A program made the translations under genes and the position numbers. DNA of 64,000 bases from the NCBI RefSeq assembly GCF_002192455.1, contig NZ_CP021744.1:4869501-4933500 (forward strand). The letters run 5' to 3'. The notes beneath the pieces are model-generated. The model made no database searches. It was not told where the DNA came from and saw only the letters and a list, made by a program, of their open reading frames with translations. The DNA is from Streptomyces albireticuli. Lineage in GTDB: Bacteria; Actinomycetota; Actinomycetes; Streptomycetales; Streptomycetaceae. Each line of letters opens with the position of its first letter. Position 1 is the stretch's first letter. Positions 24,330 through 32,081 of this stretch are shown piece after piece.

Positions 24330-25976
24330 ATGGCTGACCGAGCACCGCTCCCGAGGAGCGCCAAGGACCCGCGCAAGCCGCAGGCGTACGAGGAACAGGA
24401 CTTCTTCACCATCCCGCACCAGAAGCTGTGCGAGATGGTCGAGGGGGCCGACCACGAGCGGGTCTCCGAGATCGCCAAAACCCTCAAGGGCGCGGCCAAG
24501 GCCATCAAGACGCTCGGCGATGATCTCAAGAAGCATGTGGACGGCGTCGTCTGGGACAGCGACGCGGGCGAGGCCTTCCGCAGGTGGGGCGCGTCCATGA
24601 GCAACGAGTCGGCCCGTCTGAGCGAGTACGCCAAGACTGCCGGCGAGACCATGGCGGACGCGGCCTCGAACCTCCGCGAGGCCACGAAGATGCCGAAGTA
24701 CTCCGCCTCGGACAAGGCTCTTGTCGACTCCTGGGTCAAGGCGCACCCCTACGTCTTCGGCGGGGTGCCCAACCCCCTGATCAACCTTGTGGACAAGGGG
24801 CTCAACCTGGGCGGCACGAGCCAGAAGGCCGCTTACGACGCGCAGAAGCGGATCGCCGACGATCACCACCACGCGGCGGCGCTGATGAAGAAGCTGGCGG
24901 AGTCGTACCACCAGACGGGCACACAGATCTTCGCGGTGCAGAGGCCGAACTTTCCGCCGATGCCCGGGATGATCATGCCGAACGCGGACTTGCAGGACGG
25001 GGGCGAATACGAGCCGCTGCCGGGTGGGCCCGGTGCGTCGTCCGGAGGCGGTGGAGGCGGGGCGCCAGGGGCGTTCGGCGGTGGGTCGTCCGGTGGTGGC
25101 GGTATGGGGACAGCGGGCCCGTCCGGGCCGGGCGAACGGCCTGGCAGCCGCCCGGACCTGGATCTCTCCGGCGGCGCCGACGCGCCTCCCCGGCCTCGCA
25201 TCCCCCTGCCGGACAGGCCTCCGGTCACCCCGCCGGACGCCGGCAGGCCGCACATCCCCGTGCCGCCTCCACCCGTGCCGAACTGGCCGGGTCCCGACCG
25301 GCGCCCCGACCCGAGCAGGCCGGGAGGCCGGCTTCCCGACCAGGGCCGGCGGCCGGCACCGAGGATCCCGGGCCCGGGCCTCCCGGGGCCCGGCCCCGTG
25401 CCGCGCCCGGACACCCGGCTGCCCCAGCCCGCTCCTGGCCCCGTGCCCCGGCCGGGCGGCCGGCTGCCGAACCCGCCGCACGACGGGATCGTCGGCGGGC
25501 AGCCCGGGCCGCGCGGCGGTACGTCCGGGCCCACGCAGAACCCGGGCCGGAGCAACGTCTTCGGTACGGAGCCGACGCAGCGACAGGGTCAGACCCGGCC
25601 GCCCATGGGCCCCGTAGGCGCGGGCGGGGGCTTCCCCGGCGTGTCCGGCCCTCCGGCGGGCCGCCCGGGTACCGGCGCGGGCCGGCACATGGCCACCGAC
25701 CCCGGCGGGATCGTCGGAGGCCGCCCGGGCCAGCGCCCCGGCGGTGGGGGCACGCCCTTCACCCCGGGTGGCACGGGCCTGGTCCGTGGCGCGGGTGAAG
25801 GCACCGGCACCACGGCGGCCAGGAACGGCATGCCGGCCGGAATGATGCCCGGCGCGGGTCTGGGCGGCGCCACGCCGGAGCGGCGAGGTGGCGGTGGCCG
25901 TCGTCCCGACTACCTGGTCGAGGACGAGGAGACCTGGGCACAGAGCAAGCCCGTCGTGCCTCCGGTCATCGAGTAG
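24330..25976 (+). CDS. WXG/PPE-like helical protein with Pro/Gly-rich tail
   Basis: The 548-residue protein has an N-terminal helical domain (about residues 28-205) with a WDSDAGEAFRRW segment reminiscent of the WxG...AF turn of type VII substrates. A 300-residue Pro/Gly/Arg-rich region follows, then the short acidic tail YLVEDEETW ending PPVIE. That tail occurs on similar actinobacterial proteins (from memory). No signal peptide or membrane helix is evident. With the YxxxD protein upstream and a mycosin-like protease downstream, it is probably a secreted or surface partner of a type VII-like system. Molecular role unknown. Confidence 0.7.
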   Translation: MADRAPLPRSAKDPRKPQAYEEQDFFTIPHQKLCEMVEGADHERVSEIAKTLKGAAKAIKTLGDDLKKHVDGVVWDSDAGEAFRRWGASMSNESARLSEYAKTAGETMADAASNLREATKMPKYSASDKALVDSWVKAHPYVFGGVPNPLINLVDKGLNLGGTSQKAAYDAQKRIADDHHHAAALMKKLAESYHQTGTQIFAVQRPNFPPMPGMIMPNADLQDGGEYEPLPGGPGASSGGGGGGAPGAFGGGSSGGGGMGTAGPSGPGERPGSRPDLDLSGGADAPPRPRIPLPDRPPVTPPDAGRPHIPVPPPPVPNWPGPDRRPDPSRPGGRLPDQGRRPAPRIPGPGLPGPGPVPRPDTRLPQPAPGPVPRPGGRLPNPPHDGIVGGQPGPRGGTSGPTQNPGRSNVFGTEPTQRQGQTRPPMGPVGAGGGFPGVSGPPAGRPGTGAGRHMATDPGGIVGGRPGQRPGGGGTPFTPGGTGLVRGAGEGTGTTAARNGMPAGMMPGAGLGGATPERRGGGGRRPDYLVEDEETWAQSKPVVPPVIE

Positions 25977-25995
25977 CCGAGCAGAGGACATCCAC

Positions 25996-27219
25996 ATGCG
26001 CAGTGCCCGTGCCGTACGCGGGACATGGGCGGGAACGGCCGTCGCCGTTCTCGCCTCGCTGGCCGTGGCCGTGGCCTCGGCCACGCCCGCGCACGCCGAC
26101 ACCATCCGCTCCCGTCAGTGGCACCTGGACGCCATGCACGCGGAGGAGATGTGGGAGACGAGCACCGGCGCCGGGATCACGGTGGCGGTCATCGACTCCG
26201 GCGTGGACGCGACTCTGCCCGATCTGCGGGGTCAGGTACTCGAAGGGAAGAACTTCTCGGACAATCCAGGAGACGCACGTACGGACCCCGAAGGGCACGG
26301 CACGAAAATGGCCGCCCTCATCGCCGGCACCGGCAAGGCGGGAAGCACGATCGGCTCGTACGGCCTGGCTCCTGGATCGAAGATCCTTCCTCTCCGCGCG
26401 CGAGGGAAGAACTTCGAGGAGAGCTCCAGGATGACGGCAGCGGCCCTGCGATACGCAGCGGATTCCGACGCGAAGATCATCAATATCTCGATGGGCAGCT
26501 CGGGGCGCAGCGATGTCGAAGAGAGCGCTGTCACCTACGCCCTGAGCAAAGGGAAGATGGTCTTCGCCTCAGCGGGCAACTCGGGAGACAAGCAGAACGC
26601 GGTCGGATATCCCGCCGCTTACCCGGGTGTCATCGGCGTGGCCGGTCTCGACCAGGGTGGTGCCGCCGCCAAGTGGTCGCAGCACGGTCCTCAGGTCGAT
26701 CTCTCGGCACCAGGAGCGGACATCGTCACGGCCTGTCCTGGCGGCACCGGGGTCTGCCGGAGCAATGGAACCAGTGACGCCTCCGCCCTCGCCGCCGCCT
26801 CCGCCGCGCTCATCTGGTCCGTCCACCCGGACTGGACCGCCAACCAGGTCACGCGCGTCCTCATCAATACAGCCGGTGGCACGTCCGGCAAGGAGAAGCG
26901 CGACGACTACGTCGGCTACGGAGGCGTACGACCGCGCATCGCCCTCAAGGACCCGGGCGATCCCGGCCCCGCCGATGTGAACCCGCTGCCGGGCCCGGCG
27001 GCTACGCCCTCAGCGGCGGCGAGCGGGCCGGAGGGCTCGGCGGACTCCAAGACCGCGGCCGACGCCCTGCCGCAGCAGAAACAACCCGCCACCGAAAGCG
27101 ATGACTCCAACTCCACCACCTGGATCGCCATAGGCGCCGGAGCCGCGCTCCTCGTGGCGGCGGCTGTCGCCGTGCCGGTGGTGCTCGCCCGGCGGCGCAA
27201 GGCGGCGGAGGCGTCCTGA
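25996..27219 (+). CDS. mycosin-like S8 (subtilisin) serine protease, type VII secretion associated
   Basis: The 407-residue protein has an N-terminal signal peptide (cleavage near AHA-DTI, residue 34), a subtilase domain with complete triad D67 (VIDSGVD), H101 (GHGTKMA) and S260 (NGTSDAS), a Pro/Ala-rich linker, and a C-terminal transmembrane helix (about 375-400) ending in RRRK. This is the mycosin (MycP) architecture: an anchored protease facing outside. Codons between about 26200 and 26650 use noticeably more A/T in third positions than the neighbours, a possible sign of separate ancestry. No EccB/C/D/E gene is adjacent. Confidence 0.88.
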   Translation: MRSARAVRGTWAGTAVAVLASLAVAVASATPAHADTIRSRQWHLDAMHAEEMWETSTGAGITVAVIDSGVDATLPDLRGQVLEGKNFSDNPGDARTDPEGHGTKMAALIAGTGKAGSTIGSYGLAPGSKILPLRARGKNFEESSRMTAAALRYAADSDAKIINISMGSSGRSDVEESAVTYALSKGKMVFASAGNSGDKQNAVGYPAAYPGVIGVAGLDQGGAAAKWSQHGPQVDLSAPGADIVTACPGGTGVCRSNGTSDASALAAASAALIWSVHPDWTANQVTRVLINTAGGTSGKEKRDDYVGYGGVRPRIALKDPGDPGPADVNPLPGPAATPSAAASGPEGSADSKTAADALPQQKQPATESDDSNSTTWIAIGAGAALLVAAAVAVPVVLARRRKAAEAS

Positions 27220-27273
27220 GTGCCGGGCCGTGGCCGGGCGCCCGCTCCCGTGGCAGCTGACCGAAGGGGCGAA

Positions 27274-27279
27274 TAGGCT
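27274..27279 (+). promoter_or_regulatory. possible -10 element for the small secreted protein
   Basis: TAGGCT at 27274-27279 lies 17 bp after TGGCAG (27251-27256), fitting a vegetative sigma promoter. The inferred start gives a leader of about 35 nt with TCGAA-ATGG-TTCGA hairpin and GAGGAG ribosome site. Confidence 0.4.
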
Positions 27280-27319
27280 GGTCACAGGGGTCGAAATGGT
27301 TCGATCCGAGGAGCCTTCC

Positions 27320-27751
27320 ATGAGGAAGAACGCACACCGCGCCTGGCGCGCGACGGGGATCGTCACCGCACTCGCCACGGCCGCCGCGATCGCCTCCGTA
27401 GCCCCGGTCCAGGCTCAGGCCACCGCTCCGGTCCCGGCTCGGGTCACGGCTGAGCTGTCCGCCTGGATCACCGACGGCTGGGGTGGCGGAACCGTCACCA
27501 GCCAGCCCGCCGGGATCAACTGTCACACGACGGCGTGGGACCCCTACGGGTCCGAGGAACCGCCGTGGAACCCGGCCGGCATCTGCACCGCGAGCTTCGA
27601 GATCGGCACGACGGTCACCTTCACCGCCACGCCCGACCCAGGGTCCTACGTCAACTTCCACCCCACGCCGAATCCCGTGACCGTGCGGGCCGGTTACAAC
27701 TTCACGTGGGCGATGTTCTGCCCGGAGGACGGCCTCTGCTCGGCAGGCTAG
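27320..27751 (+). CDS. small secreted protein with bacterial-repeat-like domain
   Basis: The 143-residue protein has a signal peptide (basic MRKNAHR, hydrophobic core, cleavage after AQA at about residue 35). The mature part of about 108 residues contains GGGTVTSQPAGINC, CTASFEIGTTVTFTATPDPGS and four Cys residues. This pattern resembles the 'bacterial repeat' domains in which a GI-x-C...C segment precedes F..GT.VTLTA.P..GS, but here the two Cys are unusually far apart. GAGGAG precedes the ATG. It follows the mycosin-like gene on the same strand but probably has its own promoter. A cell-surface or effector role is possible; not known. Confidence 0.75.
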   Translation: MRKNAHRAWRATGIVTALATAAAIASVAPVQAQATAPVPARVTAELSAWITDGWGGGTVTSQPAGINCHTTAWDPYGSEEPPWNPAGICTASFEIGTTVTFTATPDPGSYVNFHPTPNPVTVRAGYNFTWAMFCPEDGLCSAG

Positions 27752-27810
27752 CGGCTGCCCGGGCGACCGCACGGCGATCCCGTGTGCGAGATGTCGGCGG
27801 ACGCGCGAGA

Positions 27811-27840
27811 GGCCCTGGCTCACGGGCCAGGGCCCCTTTT
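27811..27840 (+). terminator. Rho-independent terminator after the small secreted protein
   Basis: GGCCCTGGC, loop TCACGG, GCCAGGGCC, then CCTTTT. It ends the type VII-like region about 60 nt after the last stop. Confidence 0.8.
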
Positions 27841-27891
27841 CCGGGATTGTTCTCCCGTCGCGGTCCGCCGGCGTCGTCAGCCGGGCGTCGG

Positions 27892-27963
27892 AGGCCGTGA
27901 CCGGAATCGAACCGGCGTAACTCGCTTTGCAGGCGAGTCCCTCAACCACTCGGGCACACGGCC
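27892..27963 (-). tRNA. tRNA-Cys (GCA)
   Basis: Reading the minus strand: acceptor GGCCGTG pairs with CACGGCC; D-arm CCC...GGG; anticodon stem CTCGC/GCGAG with loop CTGCAAA (anticodon GCA); T-arm GCCGG-TTCGATT-CCGGT. The discriminator base is T, the tRNA-Cys identity base. CCA is not encoded (TCCG follows). Length 72 nt. Confidence 0.95.
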
Positions 27964-28074
27964 ATGTCGTGCCTTCCCCACCGACAGTAGGGCCCGCCGG
28001 CGGCCTGTTCAACGGGTACGCCCCGGCCGCCATGCGACCGACATATCCCGTTCACGACCCGCCACTTGAGGGGC

Positions 28075-28965
28075 TCACGAGCTCAGGAACTCCTCCACCA
28101 GCGGGCGGAACAGCTCCGGTTCGTCCACCCATGGGTAGTGGCCGACCTCGTGCAGGGGCCTGAGGGTGGCGTTCGGCAGGGAGGCCGCGACGAGTTCGCC
28201 CGCGCGCATGCCGGAGAGGGCGTCGCGGTCGCCCGTGACGACCAGGGACGGGCACGCGACGTGGCGGAGGCGGTCGAGGAGGGCGAGGCGGGACGGTTCG
28301 TCGACGCCCTGCCAGAAGCCGGCGCGGGGGACCGGGCCGAGCTGGTCGGGTTCGGTGGCGGCGTGGGCCTGCTGGGGGGCTTCCCAGCGGCCGTAGGCCA
28401 TGGGGGCCGCGCGGGCGAGCAGGGCGCGTACCTCCGTGAGGTCCGTGGTCGTGGGGAGGGTGTGGACGGCGACGTACGCGTCCACCCACCAGTCCTCCGT
28501 CGCGCGGGACTCGAAGATCTCCTCGGCGTCCGTGGGGAGTTCGCCCTGGAGGCGGGAGCCGGGGGCGACCAGTACCAGGTGGGTCAGGTGCTCGCCGTGC
28601 GTCGCCGCGTACGCCTGGGCCGTCGCGCACGCCGCGTCGTGGGCGAGGAGGGCGAAGCGCTCCAGGCCCAGGTGGCGGCGGAGCGCCTCCAGGTCCTCCG
28701 CGAGGGCGGGGAAGGCGTAGCCGGCCGGGTCCGGGGCGGGCGGGGAGGCGCCCGTGCCGCGGCTGTCCGGGATCACCAGGCGGCGGTGCGCGTCCAGGCC
28801 GCCGAGGTCGCCGAGGTACGCGGCGTCCCGGCCCGGCCCGCCGGCCAGGCAGACCAGGGGCGGCGCGTCCGGTGGCCCCGACTCCCGGTAGGCGAGCTCC
28901 GCCGTGTCGTACGAGACGTAGTACGCGGGGTCACGCGACGAGTGATTCATTGCGTTGTGCGGCAT
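28075..28965 (-). CDS. alpha/beta hydrolase with Asp at the nucleophile position
   Basis: The 296-residue protein has the alpha/beta-hydrolase fold: LAGGPGRDAAYL (oxyanion region), strand-turn-helix LLAHDAACATAQAYA, acid segment VVTGDRDAL, and catalytic His in LHEVGHYPW. Overall it resembles proline iminopeptidase-like hydrolases, but residue 110 in the nucleophile elbow is Asp (codon GAC) rather than Ser, and the flanking glycines are Ala. An Asp nucleophile is known in haloalkane dehalogenases and epoxide hydrolases. ATG at 28965 is used; an ATG five codons later is equally possible. It is divergent from a LysR gene 89 bp away, which may regulate it. Confidence 0.85.
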   Translation of the reverse strand: MPHNAMNHSSRDPAYYVSYDTAELAYRESGPPDAPPLVCLAGGPGRDAAYLGDLGGLDAHRRLVIPDSRGTGASPPAPDPAGYAFPALAEDLEALRRHLGLERFALLAHDAACATAQAYAATHGEHLTHLVLVAPGSRLQGELPTDAEEIFESRATEDWWVDAYVAVHTLPTTTDLTEVRALLARAAPMAYGRWEAPQQAHAATEPDQLGPVPRAGFWQGVDEPSRLALLDRLRHVACPSLVVTGDRDALSGMRAGELVAASLPNATLRPLHEVGHYPWVDEPELFRPLVEEFLSS

Positions 28966-29054
28966 AAGTCCCAGCCTGCCCCAGAAATCCGTTGATCCAG
29001 AAGCGACCCCCCGCCCTCTCCCCTCCTATCCCAAATTCCGCTTATGATTCCGGC

Positions 29055-29960
29055 GTGTTCGACTCGCGGCACATCAAGACGTTCCACGCGGTGGTCACGG
29101 CCGGTTCGTACTCGGCGGCCGCCCGCGCCCTGGGGTACACCCAACCCGCGATCACCCAGCAGATGAAGGCCCTCGAACGGTCGGTGGGCACCCCGCTCTT
29201 CATCCGCGTCGGCCGCCGGATGCGGCTCACCGAGGCCGGCGAGGCGCTCTCCCGGCACGCGGAGACGATCCTGGACAGCCTCAGCACCGCCCAGCAGCAG
29301 ATGAGCTCCCTCACCAGGCTCCGCTCCGGCCGGGTCCGCGTCTGTGCCTTCCCGAGCGCCAGCGCCACCCTGGTGCCGGAGGCCCTCGCGGGCCTCGCCG
29401 CCGCCCACCCCGGCGTACGGGTCGAACTGCTGGAGGGCGAGCCCCCCGACTCCATACACCGCCTGGTGCGCGGCGAGTGCGACATCACCCTCGCCTTCAC
29501 CTACCCCGGCCTGCGCGAACAGGTCCCGGACGAGGTGGTCGAGACCAGGCTGATGGAGGATCAGCTCACCATCCTGATGCCCACCGGGCACCCGCTCGCC
29601 CGCCGCCGCGCCGTCCAGCTGGCCGACCTCACCGAGGAGCGCTGGATCGCGGGCTGTCTGCGCTGCCGCACCAACTTCCTGCACGAGTGCGCCGAGCTGG
29701 GCTTCGCCCCCGACATCGCCTTCACCACGGACGACAACCTCGTCGTGCAGTCGCTCGTCGCCGAGGGGCTCGGCGTCGCGATGATGCCGGGGCTCGTGCT
29801 GTCCTTCCTCCGCCACGAGAAGATCACCGGCCGGGCCCTGGACCCCGCGAGCCGCCGGCAGGTCTCCGCCTACGTCCTCCGCGAGCACCTCCGCGTACCC
29901 GCCACGGCCCTCGTCCTCGACGAGCTGCGCGCCGTCGCCGCGCGGCGGGTGGGCTGCTGA
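29055..29960 (+). CDS. LysR-family transcriptional regulator
   Basis: The 301-residue protein has the LysR HTH at residues about 3-60 (FHAVVTAGSYSAAARALGYT, with TQPAITQQMKALE as recognition helix) and an effector domain containing PSASATLVPEAL and the VVQSLVAEGLGVAMMPG segment. The GTG start is chosen because TATGAT ends 6 nt upstream, suggesting a leaderless transcript. It is divergent from the Asp-type hydrolase gene. A cysteine dioxygenase and a YeiH-type exporter lie downstream on the same strand, beyond a long hairpin; either side could be its target. Confidence 0.9.
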   Translation: MFDSRHIKTFHAVVTAGSYSAAARALGYTQPAITQQMKALERSVGTPLFIRVGRRMRLTEAGEALSRHAETILDSLSTAQQQMSSLTRLRSGRVRVCAFPSASATLVPEALAGLAAAHPGVRVELLEGEPPDSIHRLVRGECDITLAFTYPGLREQVPDEVVETRLMEDQLTILMPTGHPLARRRAVQLADLTEERWIAGCLRCRTNFLHECAELGFAPDIAFTTDDNLVVQSLVAEGLGVAMMPGLVLSFLRHEKITGRALDPASRRQVSAYVLREHLRVPATALVLDELRAVAARRVGC

Positions 29961-29987
29961 ACGACCACGGGAGGCGACGGGACCGCA

Positions 29988-30094
29988 GGGGCAGGGGTCC
30001 GGGGCGCTGACGTGTATTTGCGGGCCCCAGGAGGGGGTTCCCTCGCGGTTCCGGGCTCCGGGCCCGTAAATATACGGCCCCGGACCCCTGCCCC
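29988..30094. repeat. long inverted repeat between LysR and cysteine dioxygenase genes
   Basis: The outer arms GGGGCAGGGGTCCGGGGC (29988-30005) and GCCCCGGACCCCTGCCCC (30077-30094) are exact complements over 18 bp. Inner arms GTATTTGCGGGCCC (30014-30027) and GGGCCCGTAAATATAC (30060-30075) also pair with small imperfections. Together they form a hairpin of about 107 nt. There is no T-run at the plus-strand end. It could be a terminator-like barrier or a small mobile palindrome. Confidence 0.75.
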
Positions 30095-30235
30095 GGAGGG
30101 CCCGGCGCCGCACCCCGGACGGCCCCGCCCGGACACCCCTGCCCGGACACCCCGCCCCATCCATAAGCCGGCGTTGGCCCCCCGCCAACAGACTGTCGTT
30201 GGACCGATGGATCAGGCCACCTCGACGCTGCTCGT

Positions 30236-30790
30236 ATGACCACTCCCACCGCAGCCCCCACGACCGCGCGCCTCGGCCAGCTCGTCGACGACGTGCGCGA
30301 GGCCGTAGGCCGCGGCCTGCCGCCCGACACGACGGCATACCTCGTCGGCGAGCGGCTCGCCGCGCACCTCGGCGCCGCCGACCTCCTCACCCCGGAACAG
30401 CGCGAGGGCCACCCCGACCGCTACCGGCAGCACATCCTGCACGCCGAGTCCGACGGCAGCTTCTCCGTCGTCGCCCTCGTCTGGATGCCCGGCCAGCAGA
30501 CCAGCGTCCACGACCATGTCTCCTGGTGCGTCACAGGAGTTCACGAGGGCACCGAGAGCGAGCGCCGCTACCGCCTCGTCCCCGACGGCACCACCGCCCG
30601 GCTCGTCGCCACCGAGGACGTCGTCAACCACCAGGGCGACATCTGCGGCTTCGCGCCGCCCGGCGACATCCACCGGGTGCGCAACGCCTGTTCCACCACC
30701 GCCATCTCCCTCCACATCTACGGCGCCGACATCGCCCGCCTCGGCTCCAGCGTCCGGCGCGTCTACGACCTCCCGGCCGACGAACTCTGA
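30236..30790 (+). CDS. cysteine dioxygenase family protein
   Basis: The 184-residue cupin protein matches bacterial type I cysteine dioxygenase, which oxidises cysteine to cysteine sulfinate with iron and O2. The likely iron ligands are H92 and H94 in VHDHVSWC and H146 in GDIHRVRN; C98 follows the first pair. Length and motif order fit the family. Its stop overlaps the start of a YeiH-type transporter gene, so the two are coupled: oxidation of cysteine sulfur and export of the resulting anion is a plausible joint job. Other thiol dioxygenase substrates are possible. Confidence 0.88.
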   Translation: MTTPTAAPTTARLGQLVDDVREAVGRGLPPDTTAYLVGERLAAHLGAADLLTPEQREGHPDRYRQHILHAESDGSFSVVALVWMPGQQTSVHDHVSWCVTGVHEGTESERRYRLVPDGTTARLVATEDVVNHQGDICGFAPPGDIHRVRNACSTTAISLHIYGADIARLGSSVRRVYDLPADEL

Positions 30791-31842
30791 TGGCCCTCCT
30801 CACCGCGCGGACCGGCCACCGCCCGGCCCCCGCCACCGGGCGCGGGCCCGGCCCCGGCAAGCTCCCCGGCCTGGCCATGGCCGGCGGCGGCGTCGCCGTC
30901 GCCTGGGCCGTCCACGAGCTCGTACCGGCCGTGCCGATGCTGACCGCCGCCGTCGTGCTCGGCATCGCGTCCGCCCACCTGCCCGGCGTGCGGGCCGCGG
31001 TGCGCGGGGCGGCCCGGCCCGGACTGACCCTGGCCGGCAAGCGGCTCATGCGGATCGGCGTCGTCCTGCTCGGCCTCAAGCTGAGTCTCGACGACGTGCT
31101 CGGCCTCGGCTGGGCCACCGTCGCCATGGTGGTCGCCGTGGTCGCGGCCACCTTCTGGGGGACGCTCCGGCTCGGCCGCCGGCTGGGGCTGCGCGGCGAC
31201 CAGCCGCTGCTGATCGCCACCGGCTACTCCATCTGCGGCGCCTCCGCGATCGGCGCGGTCAGCGAGGTGTCCGGCAGCGACGAGGAGGACGTCGCGACGT
31301 CCGTGGCCCTGGTGACGCTCTGCGGCACCCTCGCCATCGCCGTCCTGCCGCTCCTGCACCACCCCCTCGGCCTCGACGACGCCCAGTTCGGCCGCTGGGT
31401 CGGCGCGGGCGTCCACGACGTCGGCCAGGTCGTGGCCACCGCGCAGACCGCCGGGCCGGCCGCGCTCACCGACGCCGTGCTGGTCAAGCTGATGCGGGTG
31501 GCCCTGCTGGCCCCGCTCGTCGCGGCCGTCGCCGTCTCGGTCCGCAACCGGCGGCGAGGGCCTGCGAAGGCGTCCGGCAAGCGGCCTCCGCTCGTCCCGC
31601 TCTTCGTCCTCGGCTTCCTCGCCATGGTCGCCGTCCGCACCACCGGATGGCTGCCGGGCGGTGCCCTCGACCTCGCCGGGCACGCCCAGGAGCTGCTGCT
31701 GGCCGCGGCCCTCTTCGGCCTGGGCAGCGCCGTGCACCTGCCGTCGCTGGCGCGGACGGGTGGGCGGGTGGCGGCGCTGGGGCTGTGCTCGTGGGTGGTG
31801 ATCGCGGGGGCGTCGTACGGCGGGGTGCTGCTGACGACGTGA
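30790..31842 (+). CDS. YeiH family putative sulfate exporter (UPF0324)
   Basis: The 350-residue membrane protein has about ten hydrophobic segments and the family blocks RIGVVLLGLKLSLDDVLGLG, ATGYSICGASAIGAVS and GVHDVGQVVATAQ. YeiH proteins are annotated as putative sulfate or sulfite exporters; direct evidence is limited. The ATG overlaps the cysteine dioxygenase stop by one base. The coupling supports a sulfur-oxidation and anion-efflux unit. The last 40 codons shift to G-ending codons but the frame is intact. Confidence 0.88.
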   Translation: MALLTARTGHRPAPATGRGPGPGKLPGLAMAGGGVAVAWAVHELVPAVPMLTAAVVLGIASAHLPGVRAAVRGAARPGLTLAGKRLMRIGVVLLGLKLSLDDVLGLGWATVAMVVAVVAATFWGTLRLGRRLGLRGDQPLLIATGYSICGASAIGAVSEVSGSDEEDVATSVALVTLCGTLAIAVLPLLHHPLGLDDAQFGRWVGAGVHDVGQVVATAQTAGPAALTDAVLVKLMRVALLAPLVAAVAVSVRNRRRGPAKASGKRPPLVPLFVLGFLAMVAVRTTGWLPGGALDLAGHAQELLLAAALFGLGSAVHLPSLARTGGRVAALGLCSWVVIAGASYGGVLLTT

Positions 31843-31904
31843 GGCGGCGGGCTGTGCGGCGCCGGACGATCACTTCGGCCCGGTGCGTGTCCTGCGGGCG
31901 GCCC

Positions 31905-32020
31905 TTCCCCAGCCCCGCCCCTTCCCGACCGGGGCTCCGCCCCGGGCCCCGGTCCTCAGACGCCGGACAGGCTGATTCCCGACCCGGCCCGGGAGGGCCT
32001 TCGGCCTAGGGCTCACGGAT
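31905..32020. repeat. Streptomyces dispersed GC-rich palindromic repeat
   Basis: The stretch contains GGGGCTCCGCCCCGGGCC and then CCTCAGACGCCGGACAGGCTG, closely matching CCTCAAACGCCGGACGGGCTG at 43334-43354. The same type of element recurs between genes in many Streptomyces genomes (from memory). It occupies most of the gap between the yeiH-like and MFS genes and probably acts as a terminator region. Confidence 0.6.
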
Positions 32021-32081
32021 GACGAGATTCCGGTCGCTCGGCAGGCGCCGCACACCCCCCTCCCTCCCTACCCTGACACCC

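Noticed and set aside
23695..27963. Integrated element with attachment repeats at tRNA-Cys
   Set aside because: No copy of the tRNA 3' end was found at the other side of the cassette, and there is no integrase.
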